NCBI RefSeq assembly: GCF_017115025.1
Contig: NZ_JABXKM010000329.1
Coordinates: 27,901 to 91,900 of the forward strand
Source: Nostoc sp. NOS(2021)
GTDB lineage: Bacteria > Cyanobacteriota > Cyanobacteriia > Cyanobacteriales > Nostocaceae
Length of the DNA: 64,000 nucleotides
Direction of reading: 5' to 3'
Shown here: positions 1 to 8,734 of the stretch, piece by piece
Layout of the letters: each line of letters starts with the position of its first letter
How positions within the stretch are numbered: the first letter of the stretch is position 1
Translations under genes and position numbers: made by a program
Notes under the pieces: generated by a model
Databases searched by the model: none
Seen by the model: only the letters and a program-made list of their open reading frames with translations
What the model was told of the DNA's origin: nothing

Positions 1-201
1 CTGTGACAGAGGAATCACCTTTCCACCTCTGCGGGTAAGTGCAAACCAGGCTTGAGAAGGTTCTCCAGCACTGGGATTATCATTTGGTTCAATGTGGAGG
101 GTGGCACCGACATCTGCGGCTACCTCAACCTGATGAGCAGCAACAGGGTAAAGATTAGTTATTGATATAACTAAGGAACTCAGGAATAATAAATACTTCA
201 T
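1..201 (-). CDS. Secreted hypothetical protein, N-terminal fragment
   Basis: The minus strand is open from an ATG at 199-201 to the window edge, so only about 67 N-terminal residues are visible. They begin MKYLLFLSSLVISITNLYPV, a clear Sec signal peptide ending near VAAH, followed by a beta-rich segment with VAADVGATLHIEPNDNPSAG. This suggests an exported immunoglobulin-like or CopC/YtkA-like domain, but the family cannot be fixed from a fragment. It lies upstream of, and divergent in length from, the TauE/SafE-like gene at 269-1516, which is also on the minus strand; the two may be read together. Real coding is likely because the signal peptide is typical; the function is unknown. Confidence 0.6.
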   Translation of the reverse strand, partial: MKYLLFLSSLVISITNLYPVAAHQVEVAADVGATLHIEPNDNPSAGEPSQAWFALTRRGGKVIPLSQ

Positions 202-268
202 TCTTCCTTTGTTTAGGTAATGTCTCTGTTCTTGACTTGTTGAGATGGAGTCAAAAAACAAGGATGAT

Positions 269-1516
269 TTACCGCGATTTGGTTGGGGGAACATAAAACT
301 TTTCTACGGCTAACTTTGACCAAAAAAAGCGCGAACGTACTAGCAAGACACCGAGGGTAACAATTCCCATAAGTACTGCCGCTAATTTATTTCCCCAAGT
401 TGATTGTAAGGAACCCAGGTAATGGGAACCAATCAACACAGCATGAATAGCACTCAAGAGCAAGGCTGGCACACCCAATAGATGAATCTGTCGCCAACGC
501 TTGCCCAAAGATTTCTGCAAAGATTCCCAACTAGTAAAAGCGGCGGGGGACATTAATACCAATGCTACAGCACCCGCAGCCATACCCCACTGAAATTCTG
601 GCGGCATAAAATCAAAGGCGGCAAAATTCCATTGCAATGAGTGTTCCATCATGTGGGCGGTGTGAACCACAGAAAGCACAAAAGATCCCACTCCCAAGCC
701 CCGGCGGTAACGCAGTGGTGATGCCCACAAGCCACTAATGGGACGCGCAATTAACGCCAAAATTAAGCAGATTAACGCGGCGTGTCCGGTGTAATCTACC
801 ATTGTGTCACCAGTCCGCAACAAGGTGATCGCGCCAATGATCAGTGTCACCCAACCGCCTAATCGAAATAACTGACTGCGCTTGTCTTTACTTACCAATG
901 ATGTGGAAACGCCTACACCTAACATCGTGGGGAGAGTTCCCAAGCCAAAAGCCAGCATAGTTGCCCCACCCATCCATAAATTGCCAGTTTCAGCAGCTTT
1001 AATTTGGGCAGCATACAGGAAACCACAGGGCATTAAACCCCAAGTCATCCCTAAAAGCATTGGTGTCCACCATTTGGCTTTTAAGGAAAGCTTAACCATT
1101 CCGGTGCTGAGGCGATCGTGTAAACTACCTTGTAATAGGGGATGTAACACGGGAATGCGCGGCAGCAAATCGGGTTTTACTTGTCCTAAGCCAAACCAAA
1201 TCAGCATTACACCAGTTAGAATTGCCATCCAACGCCGTAAGTCGCTGCCAACACCCGCTAGCTGTCCACCTTGCAGCAATACCGAACCCAGCGCCCCAAT
1301 GCCAGCACCGACTAGAGCATAGCTCAACATCCGCCCCAGGTTTAGCAGGATATGAAATTTTAATTGCTGTTGCCAAGTGTCGGGCTTTTCTAAAGGTGAT
1401 GTCTGTTTCGGCTGATGAGACAGGGAAAACGCCACCGTTAGGGGGCCACACATCCCAAAGCAATGCCCAAAACTCCCCAGGAACCCCAGGATTGCGATCA
1501 GCAACAAATCTACCAT
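269..1516 (-). CDS. Sulfite exporter TauE/SafE-like (DsbD_2-type) membrane protein
   Basis: Polytopic inner-membrane protein of 415 residues. The N-terminal half carries the motif GHCFGMCGP near residues 17-25 and a second conserved block WGLMPCGFLYAA near residue 158. This is the pattern of the UreH/DsbD-like transmembrane family, annotated as sulfite exporter TauE/SafE and often found beside copper or cytochrome-oxidase maturation genes. The paired Cys motifs in membrane helices suggest metal or thiol transfer, which is inference. The C-terminal third (from about residue 245) adds four more hydrophobic segments, with histidines in VVHTAHMMEHS and IHAVLIG; this makes it longer than the basic 230-residue family. 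The start ATG at 1514-1516 is followed directly by a membrane segment. Confidence 0.8.
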   Translation of the reverse strand: MVDLLLIAILGFLGSFGHCFGMCGPLTVAFSLSHQPKQTSPLEKPDTWQQQLKFHILLNLGRMLSYALVGAGIGALGSVLLQGGQLAGVGSDLRRWMAILTGVMLIWFGLGQVKPDLLPRIPVLHPLLQGSLHDRLSTGMVKLSLKAKWWTPMLLGMTWGLMPCGFLYAAQIKAAETGNLWMGGATMLAFGLGTLPTMLGVGVSTSLVSKDKRSQLFRLGGWVTLIIGAITLLRTGDTMVDYTGHAALICLILALIARPISGLWASPLRYRRGLGVGSFVLSVVHTAHMMEHSLQWNFAAFDFMPPEFQWGMAAGAVALVLMSPAAFTSWESLQKSLGKRWRQIHLLGVPALLLSAIHAVLIGSHYLGSLQSTWGNKLAAVLMGIVTLGVLLVRSRFFWSKLAVEKFYVPPTKSR

Positions 1517-1807
1517 AAAAAAAGTCCTGAGTTCTGAGTCATGAATCCTGAGTGTCAGAATAAAGATTTTGAAGAATTAAGAAGAAATTGTTTTCTCTTT
1601 TTCTTTGCTCAGTACTCAGCACTCCTCTAGTGCGGCAGTGTAAGTTAAGTTGCGATCGCTGTCAAAAGACGAACTGTCAAACTTGATGTTCACTCTAGGG
1701 AAGTGGCAAGGGTAGTTGCATAATTTCCTCTTCATATAACGTCTTAACTTTGGCTCCATGCCACAATGTTCTTTGGGCAACTTAGCAAGATAAACTAAAA
1801 ACTCAGT

Positions 1808-3307
1808 ATGCCATCCTCAGTCGATGATCAGGTTTTAGACTTTTATGCTACGCTTTTTGATCTCATATTCTCTAAGCCTTTCCGTGGACGAATATCTGAG
1901 CAAAGAAGGCTGAAGCCTGTCATTCGTCAGGTCGAGGCTGCGGCAGATGCAGCATCGTCGTCTTTAACTCGTTTTTTTCTGAATCAAAAATTGAGTGAAG
2001 CAACTGTTGAGGACATTTTGAGAGGCTTTGCGGCAATAGGTGAGTTACTAGAATTGGAGAACATTGCCAATCCTAACGTCACCACTGAGGAAATTGTTGA
2101 AAATGTGCTAAGTCGTCTGCCTTGTCCGCAGACAGTTCAGCAGACATATGGGCCTGTCTATCGTTTAGCACTTTACACCGTAGTGCAGGTGTTAATGCTA
2201 GTTGGGCCTGTCATGGCAGAGTGGCAAAAGCTTAAGTTCTCCAGCACCTTTGAGTTACCTGGGAGAGTAGTCAACAAACTCAATGAAATCAGTAACCAAA
2301 TTGATGCTCAGGGTAAGTCAGGGCAAGCTGGAGCAGATGAGAGTTATGAACTTCAGTACCGTGACTATCTGCTGCAACGTTTCCATCGGGTTGAAGCGGG
2401 AACAGTGCGAATGACCACCAATTTAGATGTGGACTTGCGTGAGTTATTTGTCATGCCTCGTGTAGTGGTGCGAAAACTTTCTCAAGAAGCAGATGATGCG
2501 GAGGCTGATGCTTCAGTATCTTTGATGAGTTTAGCAGCAGCACGTCGGCTCTATGGAGAGCGCAATAACTATGATGAAATGCTCCAGCAAAGAACAAAAG
2601 GAGAAGAACCAGAGGAGAAATTACCACCTACTGCCCTTGAGCAGGTGAAATGTTCAGATCGTAATGTAATCGTTGGTTTGCCGGGTGCAGGAAAATCTAC
2701 TTTTTTCGAGTGGTTGCAAGTCAAACTAGCTTCAGTTGAAGAAAAGTTTATCTTGGGGGATCAGCAAGCAATTCCACTACTGCTACGGGTGCGGCAACTC
2801 GATTTGCAGAATCTACCTAGAGGGGCAGCTTTAATTGAAAAGGCAACTGCCAGTAAAGACCGGGCTGATTTGATGCCGGATGGTTGGATTGAGCGACAGA
2901 TGCAAGCGGGTCGTGTCTTGTTTATGCTGGATGGTTTGGATGAAACAGAACCAGAACTGTGGGATAAGTGCCTGATTCCCTGGTTATTTGATTTGTTAAA
3001 AAGATATCCAAAATGTCACTATCTGATTTCGTCTCGTCCTGTAGGCTATCCGCCTGGTCTATTTGACCAGCAGAAATTCATCGAGTGTAATTTGTTGGAC
3101 TTTAATGAATCTCAAATCCAAGAGTATACCCGTCACTGGTGTACTGCTATACGTTTAGCTAGGAATGAGTCTGAAGCTGAGGCACGACGTGAAGGTGAAG
3201 GAGATGGCAACCGGATTGTTGAGAATTTTCAAGGTCAATACAGAGTCTCTATCTGCGGTGCTGACAGAAGCCTATCTCTCAGGAGGTTCAGAGCTAGCCC
3301 AAGATAA
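1808..3307 (+). CDS. NACHT-domain STAND NTPase, N-terminal part (frame-disrupted)
   Basis: This is a 499-residue product. Residues 1-230 form an all-helical region, and a pre-NACHT linker (ELQYRDYLLQRFHRVEAGT) follows at about 178. The P-loop GLPGAGKST lies near residue 290, and the Walker B/DE motif VLFMLDGLDETEPE near 371-384 is followed by ISSRPVGY. This is a signalling NTPase of the NACHT clade, which in bacteria includes anti-phage sensors. The NACHT domain is cut right after RIVENFQG (about residue 476), where related proteins continue into a winged-helix region. Here the frame runs into an unrelated, Arg/Ser-rich tail and stops. The next frame (3165-4091) carries a plausible C-terminal part, so an internal deletion or frameshift is likely. 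Downstream genes encode a subtilase and an I9-like protein. Confidence 0.75.
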   Translation: MPSSVDDQVLDFYATLFDLIFSKPFRGRISEQRRLKPVIRQVEAAADAASSSLTRFFLNQKLSEATVEDILRGFAAIGELLELENIANPNVTTEEIVENVLSRLPCPQTVQQTYGPVYRLALYTVVQVLMLVGPVMAEWQKLKFSSTFELPGRVVNKLNEISNQIDAQGKSGQAGADESYELQYRDYLLQRFHRVEAGTVRMTTNLDVDLRELFVMPRVVVRKLSQEADDAEADASVSLMSLAAARRLYGERNNYDEMLQQRTKGEEPEEKLPPTALEQVKCSDRNVIVGLPGAGKSTFFEWLQVKLASVEEKFILGDQQAIPLLLRVRQLDLQNLPRGAALIEKATASKDRADLMPDGWIERQMQAGRVLFMLDGLDETEPELWDKCLIPWLFDLLKRYPKCHYLISSRPVGYPPGLFDQQKFIECNLLDFNESQIQEYTRHWCTAIRLARNESEAEARREGEGDGNRIVENFQGQYRVSICGADRSLSLRRFRASPR

Positions 3308-4091
3308 AGATTTGCGTCGGCGAGTATTAGAACGAGTCGCGATCGCGCCATCAGGTTCCTTTGTAATAGAACCATTAAGTCGATTTCCACAGGAGGAAGT
3401 TGCGCCTATTGCCAATGCACTGGTTGGTTGCATTAGAAGCAACATTGGTCTAAGTGAATCTTACGCATTCTTAAATAGATATCCAACAATAGTAAATGTA
3501 AATCTTTTGTTGCAAACATTACAAGCATGGCGGAGTATGACTCCACTCCAAATCTCAGAAATAATTTACCTTCTGCATAGGTTGGCATCTGATGAAATAT
3601 TAGCTGAGATAGCAAAAATTACGGATTTATACACTTCAATTGGTCCCACTTTCAAAAATAGTGTAGTTTACTATTTTCAGGCAGAAATTGCTTTACTGGG
3701 GTTATCAACTTGTGATTTTTCAAACAGGCAAATTGCAGATGGGTTTGAGGCAGTTTTTCTCATAGTTATGAATGTATTTTCTAATTCAAAAAGTTTTTCA
3801 TCGTTCACTTTAAGTTCAGTTGCAGACCTTTTATCAGGAGAACTAACTGAAGTACTGACTTATCAAAATCTGAAAACAAAGCAGGAGTTGGTATTCTTGG
3901 CAAGAAAATTGGCCACCCATCTTAAGAGGGTCAAGGTGGAAAAAGAACCAATAGAAACTCGTGGGAGAGCCATAAAAGCCTTAAACAATTGGGCAAATTT
4001 ACTTGAAGGCGTGAAACCTGAAGAAAAAACATCGCGTAAGTCTGCATCCATTAAAACCCAAACTAACAAATCTAAACCTAGAAAGAGGTAA
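3165..4091 (+). pseudogene. C-terminal part of the disrupted NACHT protein
   Basis: The frame is shifted +1 relative to the upstream NACHT gene and overlaps it by 143 bases. The first about 23 codons only shadow the upstream frame. The genuine-looking protein starts around NTESLSAVLTEAYLSGGSEL (about 3245) and is helical, HEAT-like (LRRRVLERVAIAP, PLSRFPQEEVAPIANAL), with a basic tail rich in K and T. The ATG at 3165 has AGGA immediately next to it, too close for a normal ribosome site. I read it as the sensor/C-terminal region of the NACHT protein, now out of frame because sequence near 3233-3245 was lost. Independent translation cannot be excluded. The stop at 4089-4091 sits 6 bases before the subtilase start, so the genes were co-transcribed. 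Confidence 0.6.
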
Positions 4092-4097
4092 ATTACC

Positions 4098-5459
4098 TTG
4101 AGTACTGAGTCAAAAATATCCCCTGCCTTTGAGCAATTTCTTGCCGACACTAGCGAAAATGATAAGCGAGATGCAATTGTTATCTACCAAGCACCGCCAA
4201 TTGAAGGTTTACCCTTACGTGGTCGCTTACGAGAACTAAAACGACGATTAGATGAAGTAAAAGAACAGGCACAACTTCAAAAAGCAGTTGAACAAAAGGT
4301 TATCGCTAACTACCAAGAAGCTAGCCGTGATTTGGGTTACACAAAGCAACCGCTAAAAACCTCCTCTATCGGTACTGGTACACTGCCTGTAGCCACTATC
4401 GAAGTTACTCGCAAAACCCTTAAAACTTTAGCCGCACAACCTGGTGTTGTCGCTGTTCTCCCCAATCAAAAAATTCACCTCATCCGACCTCAAAAAGTTG
4501 AATATTCAGCACTGATTGAGCAGGAAAACCAAGATAATCTGACTTGGGGCTTAAAACAACTTGAAATCCCTCAACTGTGGCAAAAAACCAAAGGACAAGA
4601 TATTAATGTTGCAGTCCTTGACACAGGGGTTTATGCTGCTCATTCAGCCCTCAAAGATCGTGTCAAAGATTTTATTGTTATCGATCCACTGGGACGACGT
4701 ATCAAGTCAGAGCCACCCTTTGACTGTGGGCAACATGGCACTCATGTTTGTGGAACGATCGCAGGTGGTCAAACTACAGAAGGTATTTCTATTGGCGTTG
4801 CTCCCCAAGCAAATCTGTTTGTTGCAGGTGTATTGATTGGCGATGCTACCTTGCGAACCTTAATGGAAGGAATTGCTTGGGCAATTGAAAAAGGGGCAGA
4901 TATTATTAATATGTCTCTGGGCTTGAACTACTATGAGCCTCTGTTTGCCGAAATTCTGGAAATCTTGCTCAAACAGTATGGCATTGTGCCTGTGGTAGCC
5001 ATTGGTAACGAAAATCACGGTAACAGTAGTTCTCCTGGTAATGCTTACAATGCTTTCTCCGTGGGTGCAGTGGAAAAAATTGAGCCTAGTGGTGTTGATG
5101 TGAGCTTCTTTAGCAGTGGTGCGAGTCTTGTTTTTCCTGGACAACCAAATAATTTGGTGACTAAGCCTGATATTGTTGCCCCTGGTTCTCAAATTTACTC
5201 ATGTATTCCTCCCACCAAAGGCCCCGACGGTACTTATGAGTACAACTTTATGGATGGTACTTCGATGGCAACTCCTCATGTTGCAGGAGTCGCTGCTCTA
5301 TTAATGGCAGCAAACCCAACCGCACCCGCAACCGATATAATAAGAGTACTCAAAGAAACTGCTTATCATCCAAATGGTTCTCCACTCCGACCTTGTAACC
5401 GCTGGGGAAATGGATTAATTCAACCTGTTGAGGCATTAAAAATACTCACCCAAATATAA
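4098..5459 (+). CDS. Cytoplasmic S8 family (subtilisin-like) serine peptidase
   Basis: A 453-residue subtilase with a complete catalytic triad: Asp175 in VAVLDTGV, His216 in HGTHVCG and Ser389 in DGTSMATPHVAG, plus the oxyanion Asn near 304 (AIGNENHGNS). Residues about 95-135 (TIEVTRKTLKTLAAQPGVV) are an I9-type propeptide. There is no signal peptide; the N-terminus is charged and coiled-coil-like (RGRLRELKRRLDEVKEQAQ), so the enzyme probably acts inside the cell. The start is TTG at 4098, chosen because AGAGG lies 9-10 bases upstream in the tail of the preceding gene. The position behind a NACHT gene and before a free propeptide-like protein suggests a protease effector held in check until the NACHT sensor is triggered (inference). 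Confidence 0.85.
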   Translation: MSTESKISPAFEQFLADTSENDKRDAIVIYQAPPIEGLPLRGRLRELKRRLDEVKEQAQLQKAVEQKVIANYQEASRDLGYTKQPLKTSSIGTGTLPVATIEVTRKTLKTLAAQPGVVAVLPNQKIHLIRPQKVEYSALIEQENQDNLTWGLKQLEIPQLWQKTKGQDINVAVLDTGVYAAHSALKDRVKDFIVIDPLGRRIKSEPPFDCGQHGTHVCGTIAGGQTTEGISIGVAPQANLFVAGVLIGDATLRTLMEGIAWAIEKGADIINMSLGLNYYEPLFAEILEILLKQYGIVPVVAIGNENHGNSSSPGNAYNAFSVGAVEKIEPSGVDVSFFSSGASLVFPGQPNNLVTKPDIVAPGSQIYSCIPPTKGPDGTYEYNFMDGTSMATPHVAGVAALLMAANPTAPATDIIRVLKETAYHPNGSPLRPCNRWGNGLIQPVEALKILTQI

Positions 5460-5474
5460 CTGGGGGTAAGCACG

Positions 5475-5855
5475 ATGCATAGGCTTGATGCACCCAATCC
5501 AAACAAAGTTAGCCCTGAGTTTGCATCTCGGTTAACCAATCTTGAACCTCAACAAAAAGTCCGTGTAATTGTCTTACTTCAGGTTCAAGATGCTCAAAGC
5601 TTGGCAAATAAGCGTCAATCGCCTAATGAGCGCCAAGCCGTAATCCAAGCTGTGCAGAAGTCGGCAGAACAGGCTTTAGGAAACATTATTGGAATTATCC
5701 AAAACTTTGACGGGCGATCGCTGACCGAACATCCTGATTTGTTCGGTTCGATTTCACTTGAAATTACAGTCGCTGGTGTCAATGCCTTGGCTGAATCTGA
5801 GGCAGTTAAAGCTGTAATAGAAGATCAATCTATTTACCCAATATCCAGAAAATAA
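5475..5855 (+). CDS. Free-standing peptidase-inhibitor I9-like (propeptide-like) protein
   Basis: A 126-residue protein, 15 bases after the subtilase stop, with a good ribosome site (GGGGGT) before ATG. Its second half, SLEITVAGVNALAESEAVKA followed by VIEDQSIYPI, repeats the pattern of the subtilase propeptide (TIEVTRKTLKTLAAQPGVVA): a beta strand, a helix, then a strand ending in a hydrophobic/aromatic residue. The first half (LEPQQKVRVIVLLQVQDAQS) supplies the first strand of the same ferredoxin-like fold. No signal peptide is present. It may be a trans-acting inhibitor or chaperone of the neighbouring protease. Without a structure prediction the family call is moderate. Confidence 0.6.
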   Translation: MHRLDAPNPNKVSPEFASRLTNLEPQQKVRVIVLLQVQDAQSLANKRQSPNERQAVIQAVQKSAEQALGNIIGIIQNFDGRSLTEHPDLFGSISLEITVAGVNALAESEAVKAVIEDQSIYPISRK

Positions 5856-5991
5856 GCAAAATAATCACCTTACCAGAGCATTGAGGCAGTAGCGATCGCC
5901 TACCTCGCTTTTACTTTCACCTGGTTCGAGTGTGCCCAATTTACGCATCTGGCTTGGTGGTCACTCAGTTTCTTTGGAGTATCCCATTGTC

Positions 5992-7815
5992 TTGAAAAAA
6001 CTGCACCTTAATCATGCTGTAATCATCTGCTTATTGTTTCTGCTAGGCAACACCCAGTCTCAGCCAGAGTCAGAATGGACGCCACAAATGTCAGCAGAAT
6101 TTCAGCAGCGTTCCCAAGCAGCAATTACTCAACTCGCAGGTAAAAACTATGGGAATACAGCCTTCGAGAACGAGAAGAGATCCTACCCCAGAGCAATGAT
6201 TGACTTTCTTGCAGGTCATCGAGAAAAAGCGATCGCATTTCTGCAATCAGAAGACGCTGATGCTCAAAGAAATGCTCACACCTTGGGAATTGACTTTTAC
6301 TCTGGTTTTACTCTCAAAGAGCAAGTCCGCAAATACTTCTACTTTGGCAAATATCTTGACCCCAACTATCGCCAGCGCATGAAGAAAGCGATGGCGATTT
6401 TGACTCAAAAAGACCCGCTCACACGTACCTTTCCCAAACCTCGCAAATTCTGGGAACAGTCAACCGATAACTGCAATACTTGGGTAGACTGCCGCAATAC
6501 TGATAATTTAAAAGCAATGCGGGAAGTAGCTGTCTATTTGTTTGCTGAAGAAACTGGGAACGAAGAGACACGCAAAATATATAAAGAGCGCATCCACCGC
6601 AATGTTCGCACTCTCTACCAAATTGGACAAGGAGAATGGGATTCGGAAAACTACTTGGGACACGCTGTTACTACCTATGTAAATCTTTATGACTTTGCTC
6701 AAGATAAAGAGGTAAAGTCATTTGCTAAATCTGCACTCGATTGGTTTTTTACTTCCGGTGCGCTGAAGTATTGGCGGGGTGGATTTGGTGGGCCAAGTAA
6801 GCGCGATTATAATCAGGGGAATTGTGTTTGGTGTTCCCTCGCTACCCATGAATTAGGGTTGTATTTTGGTGATTCACCCTTAGCAGATCCTAAGCCAGAC
6901 TCCGATGAAGTACACCTATTTACTAGCAGCTACCGTCCTCCTTTAGCTGTTGTGGCTTTAGCGCGTAAGCAATTCCAAAAACCTGTGGAACTGCTAAATT
7001 CTAAACCAACTTACGAAAACTGGAAACCTGGTGGAGACAACGCACCTCAGTTTTACGAAACCCTCTATTTTGGTAATTCCTTCCAGCTTGGCACATTAGC
7101 TCAAGGTTCTGGCGGGGATTGGAATGGCTTTAAGTTAATGGCATTTAATGAAAAACGCGGCGTTGATTACTTTATTGTGTCAACAGGAACAGACTCTACT
7201 AAAATATCTACTTCTTCTATCGGTGGTGATAACATTGCTCAGTACCGCAATTTGGTTATTTGGCTCAACGATAAACCCAAAGCGCCATTTCAATTTTTCT
7301 TGCCCAAATCTGTTAAGTTGGAAACCCACAATGGTGTAACTTTCATCTGTTACGAAAAAACATGGTTGGCGTTAACACCAATCAATTTGAAGATAGAAGG
7401 AATTAACGTAACAGCAACGCAGAAAATTCACTCAAGATATCCCAATGACCAAATTATGACTGCGATGGGTACTGGAAAAACAGTAACCGGATTTGCTCTA
7501 GAAGTCGGTGAACAGGAAACCTACGGCAGTTGGGAGCAGTTTCAGCAGTCTATACTTAAGAAGTCACTCTTAAACCTAAAGCAGGTTAATAGGGAAGTGG
7601 TTGAGTATCAAGGGGTTTTTGGTCAGGTAAAACTCCAATATCAGGGTTTAGGTTTACCAAAAGTTTGGCGCAATGGACGCTACCACGACTGGCAAAAGTA
7701 TTTTGCTGTTTACCAAAGTGCTGATGGTAATAAAATCCCAATTTATCTGGGATGGAAGGAAGGTAAGCTCAGAGTTGAGGCGGGTGGGTATCGCTTCCAG
7801 AGTCAAAGCAAATAA
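5992..7815 (+). CDS. Secreted protein of unknown function, possible alpha/alpha-toroid fold
   Basis: I place the start at TTG 5992, because the protein then begins with a signal peptide (LKKLHLNHAVIICLLFLLG, then NTQSQPESEW); GGAG lies 13 bases upstream. An upstream GTG at 5932 would add 20 unrelated residues. The mature protein (about 585 residues) has a helical N-terminal half with many Trp/Tyr/Asp residues (GEWDSENYLGHAVTTYVNLY, TWVDCRNTDNLKAM) and a beta-rich C-terminal half (WLALTPINLKIEGINVTAT). This helical-then-beta plan, with a WDSE..Y motif, recalls polysaccharide lyases and heparinase-like enzymes, but I do not recognise the family. A DNCNTW..C and GNCVWC cysteine set may form disulfides. 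Confidence 0.65.
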   Translation: MKKLHLNHAVIICLLFLLGNTQSQPESEWTPQMSAEFQQRSQAAITQLAGKNYGNTAFENEKRSYPRAMIDFLAGHREKAIAFLQSEDADAQRNAHTLGIDFYSGFTLKEQVRKYFYFGKYLDPNYRQRMKKAMAILTQKDPLTRTFPKPRKFWEQSTDNCNTWVDCRNTDNLKAMREVAVYLFAEETGNEETRKIYKERIHRNVRTLYQIGQGEWDSENYLGHAVTTYVNLYDFAQDKEVKSFAKSALDWFFTSGALKYWRGGFGGPSKRDYNQGNCVWCSLATHELGLYFGDSPLADPKPDSDEVHLFTSSYRPPLAVVALARKQFQKPVELLNSKPTYENWKPGGDNAPQFYETLYFGNSFQLGTLAQGSGGDWNGFKLMAFNEKRGVDYFIVSTGTDSTKISTSSIGGDNIAQYRNLVIWLNDKPKAPFQFFLPKSVKLETHNGVTFICYEKTWLALTPINLKIEGINVTATQKIHSRYPNDQIMTAMGTGKTVTGFALEVGEQETYGSWEQFQQSILKKSLLNLKQVNREVVEYQGVFGQVKLQYQGLGLPKVWRNGRYHDWQKYFAVYQSADGNKIPIYLGWKEGKLRVEAGGYRFQSQSK

Positions 7816-7989
7816 TAGAGAACTTACGCATTGACAAAAAACATCATTTATATATTTTAGATAGTGCTATCATCGCTAAGGTTATCAAAAATATACTCAC
7901 GTACAACTAAAGTGGCCTGACCTAATTAGATGAGGTATATTGGGCTTAGGACAAATAAATTAAAGCCATAATCACTGGCTTTTTTGATC

Positions 7990-8205
7990 ATGCAAACCTT
8001 GAGACTTCGTAAGATCGGAAACAAATTGATACCATCTTTTCAAAGTCTAAAATTTAGACGTAGTAAGAATGGGGTGCTTTTCGTTGTGAAACATTCTCGT
8101 AATCTTCAAACCACACCTGACAAGTCTGAATTTAAAAAGGCTATGGAAGCTTATCAAAAAGTAAGCAGTAAGTATAGAAATGCACTTCGTGAGCTAGCTA
8201 AGTGA
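7990..8205 (+). CDS. AbrB/MazE-like antitoxin partner of Doc
   Basis: A 71-residue protein. It begins MQTLRLRKIGNKLIPSF, a degenerate swapped-hairpin AbrB/MazE DNA-binding strand (LRKIGN). It ends with EFKKAMEAYQKVSSKYRNAL followed by RELAK, the C-terminal toxin-wrapping segment typical of antitoxins paired with Doc. ATG 7990 is preferred over the in-frame TTG at 7984. The last codons overlap the toxin GTG start by four bases (GTGA, 8202-8205), so translation is coupled. The pair should autorepress by binding its own promoter. Confidence 0.75.
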   Translation: MQTLRLRKIGNKLIPSFQSLKFRRSKNGVLFVVKHSRNLQTTPDKSEFKKAMEAYQKVSSKYRNALRELAK

Positions 8206-8600
8206 ATGATATTTTTTGGTTGAGTGAGGCAGTCATTAAAGCTATGCACGAAGAACAACTAGCAGAACACGGCGGACTTCCAGGTATAAGAGATAGAAAT
8301 CTGCTTTTAGCTAGTTTAGATAGACCTAAAAATTTATTTGCTTATGGTGAACCTACACCAACTGTTTTTGAGTTAGCTGCTGCTTATACTTTTGCATTTG
8401 TAAAAAATCATGCATTTATAGATGGTAATAAAAGGGTAGCTTTCGTTTCGATGGCTACCTTTCTTATATTGAACGGGTATTCTTTAGAAGTGCCAGAAGA
8501 AGAAGTTGTATTAATGATAAAAAGACTTTCAACTGATCAAGAAACTCAAGAGTCGATCGCAGATTGGATTAAAGAAAATTGTATTAAAATAGACAATTAA
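8202..8600 (+). CDS. doc: Doc/death-on-curing family toxin (Fic fold)
   Basis: A 132-residue Fic-fold protein starting MNDIFWLSEAVIKAMHEEQL. The catalytic motif HAFIDGNKRVAF lies around residues 70-81 and matches the Doc consensus HxFxxGNKR. The second diagnostic feature, GLPGIRDRNLLLASLDRP near residue 25, is typical of death-on-curing proteins. Doc toxins phosphorylate elongation factor Tu and stop translation; the antitoxin encoded just upstream would neutralise this. The start is GTG 8202, overlapping the antitoxin stop; the nearby ATG at 8206 is out of frame. The length is normal and the active-site residues are intact, so the toxin is probably functional. Confidence 0.9.
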   Translation: MNDIFWLSEAVIKAMHEEQLAEHGGLPGIRDRNLLLASLDRPKNLFAYGEPTPTVFELAAAYTFAFVKNHAFIDGNKRVAFVSMATFLILNGYSLEVPEEEVVLMIKRLSTDQETQESIADWIKENCIKIDN

Positions 8601-8734
8601 GCTGATTGCAAAGTGACTTTGCAGGTTGATTTAAGAATTTAGGAAACCAAAATATTAAACCCTTCCTCGCAATTCTGGAAAGTTCTGCCTGGGGATTCGC
8701 GCTACCCTAAGTCTGGAAGCCAAGGATAAATCAC

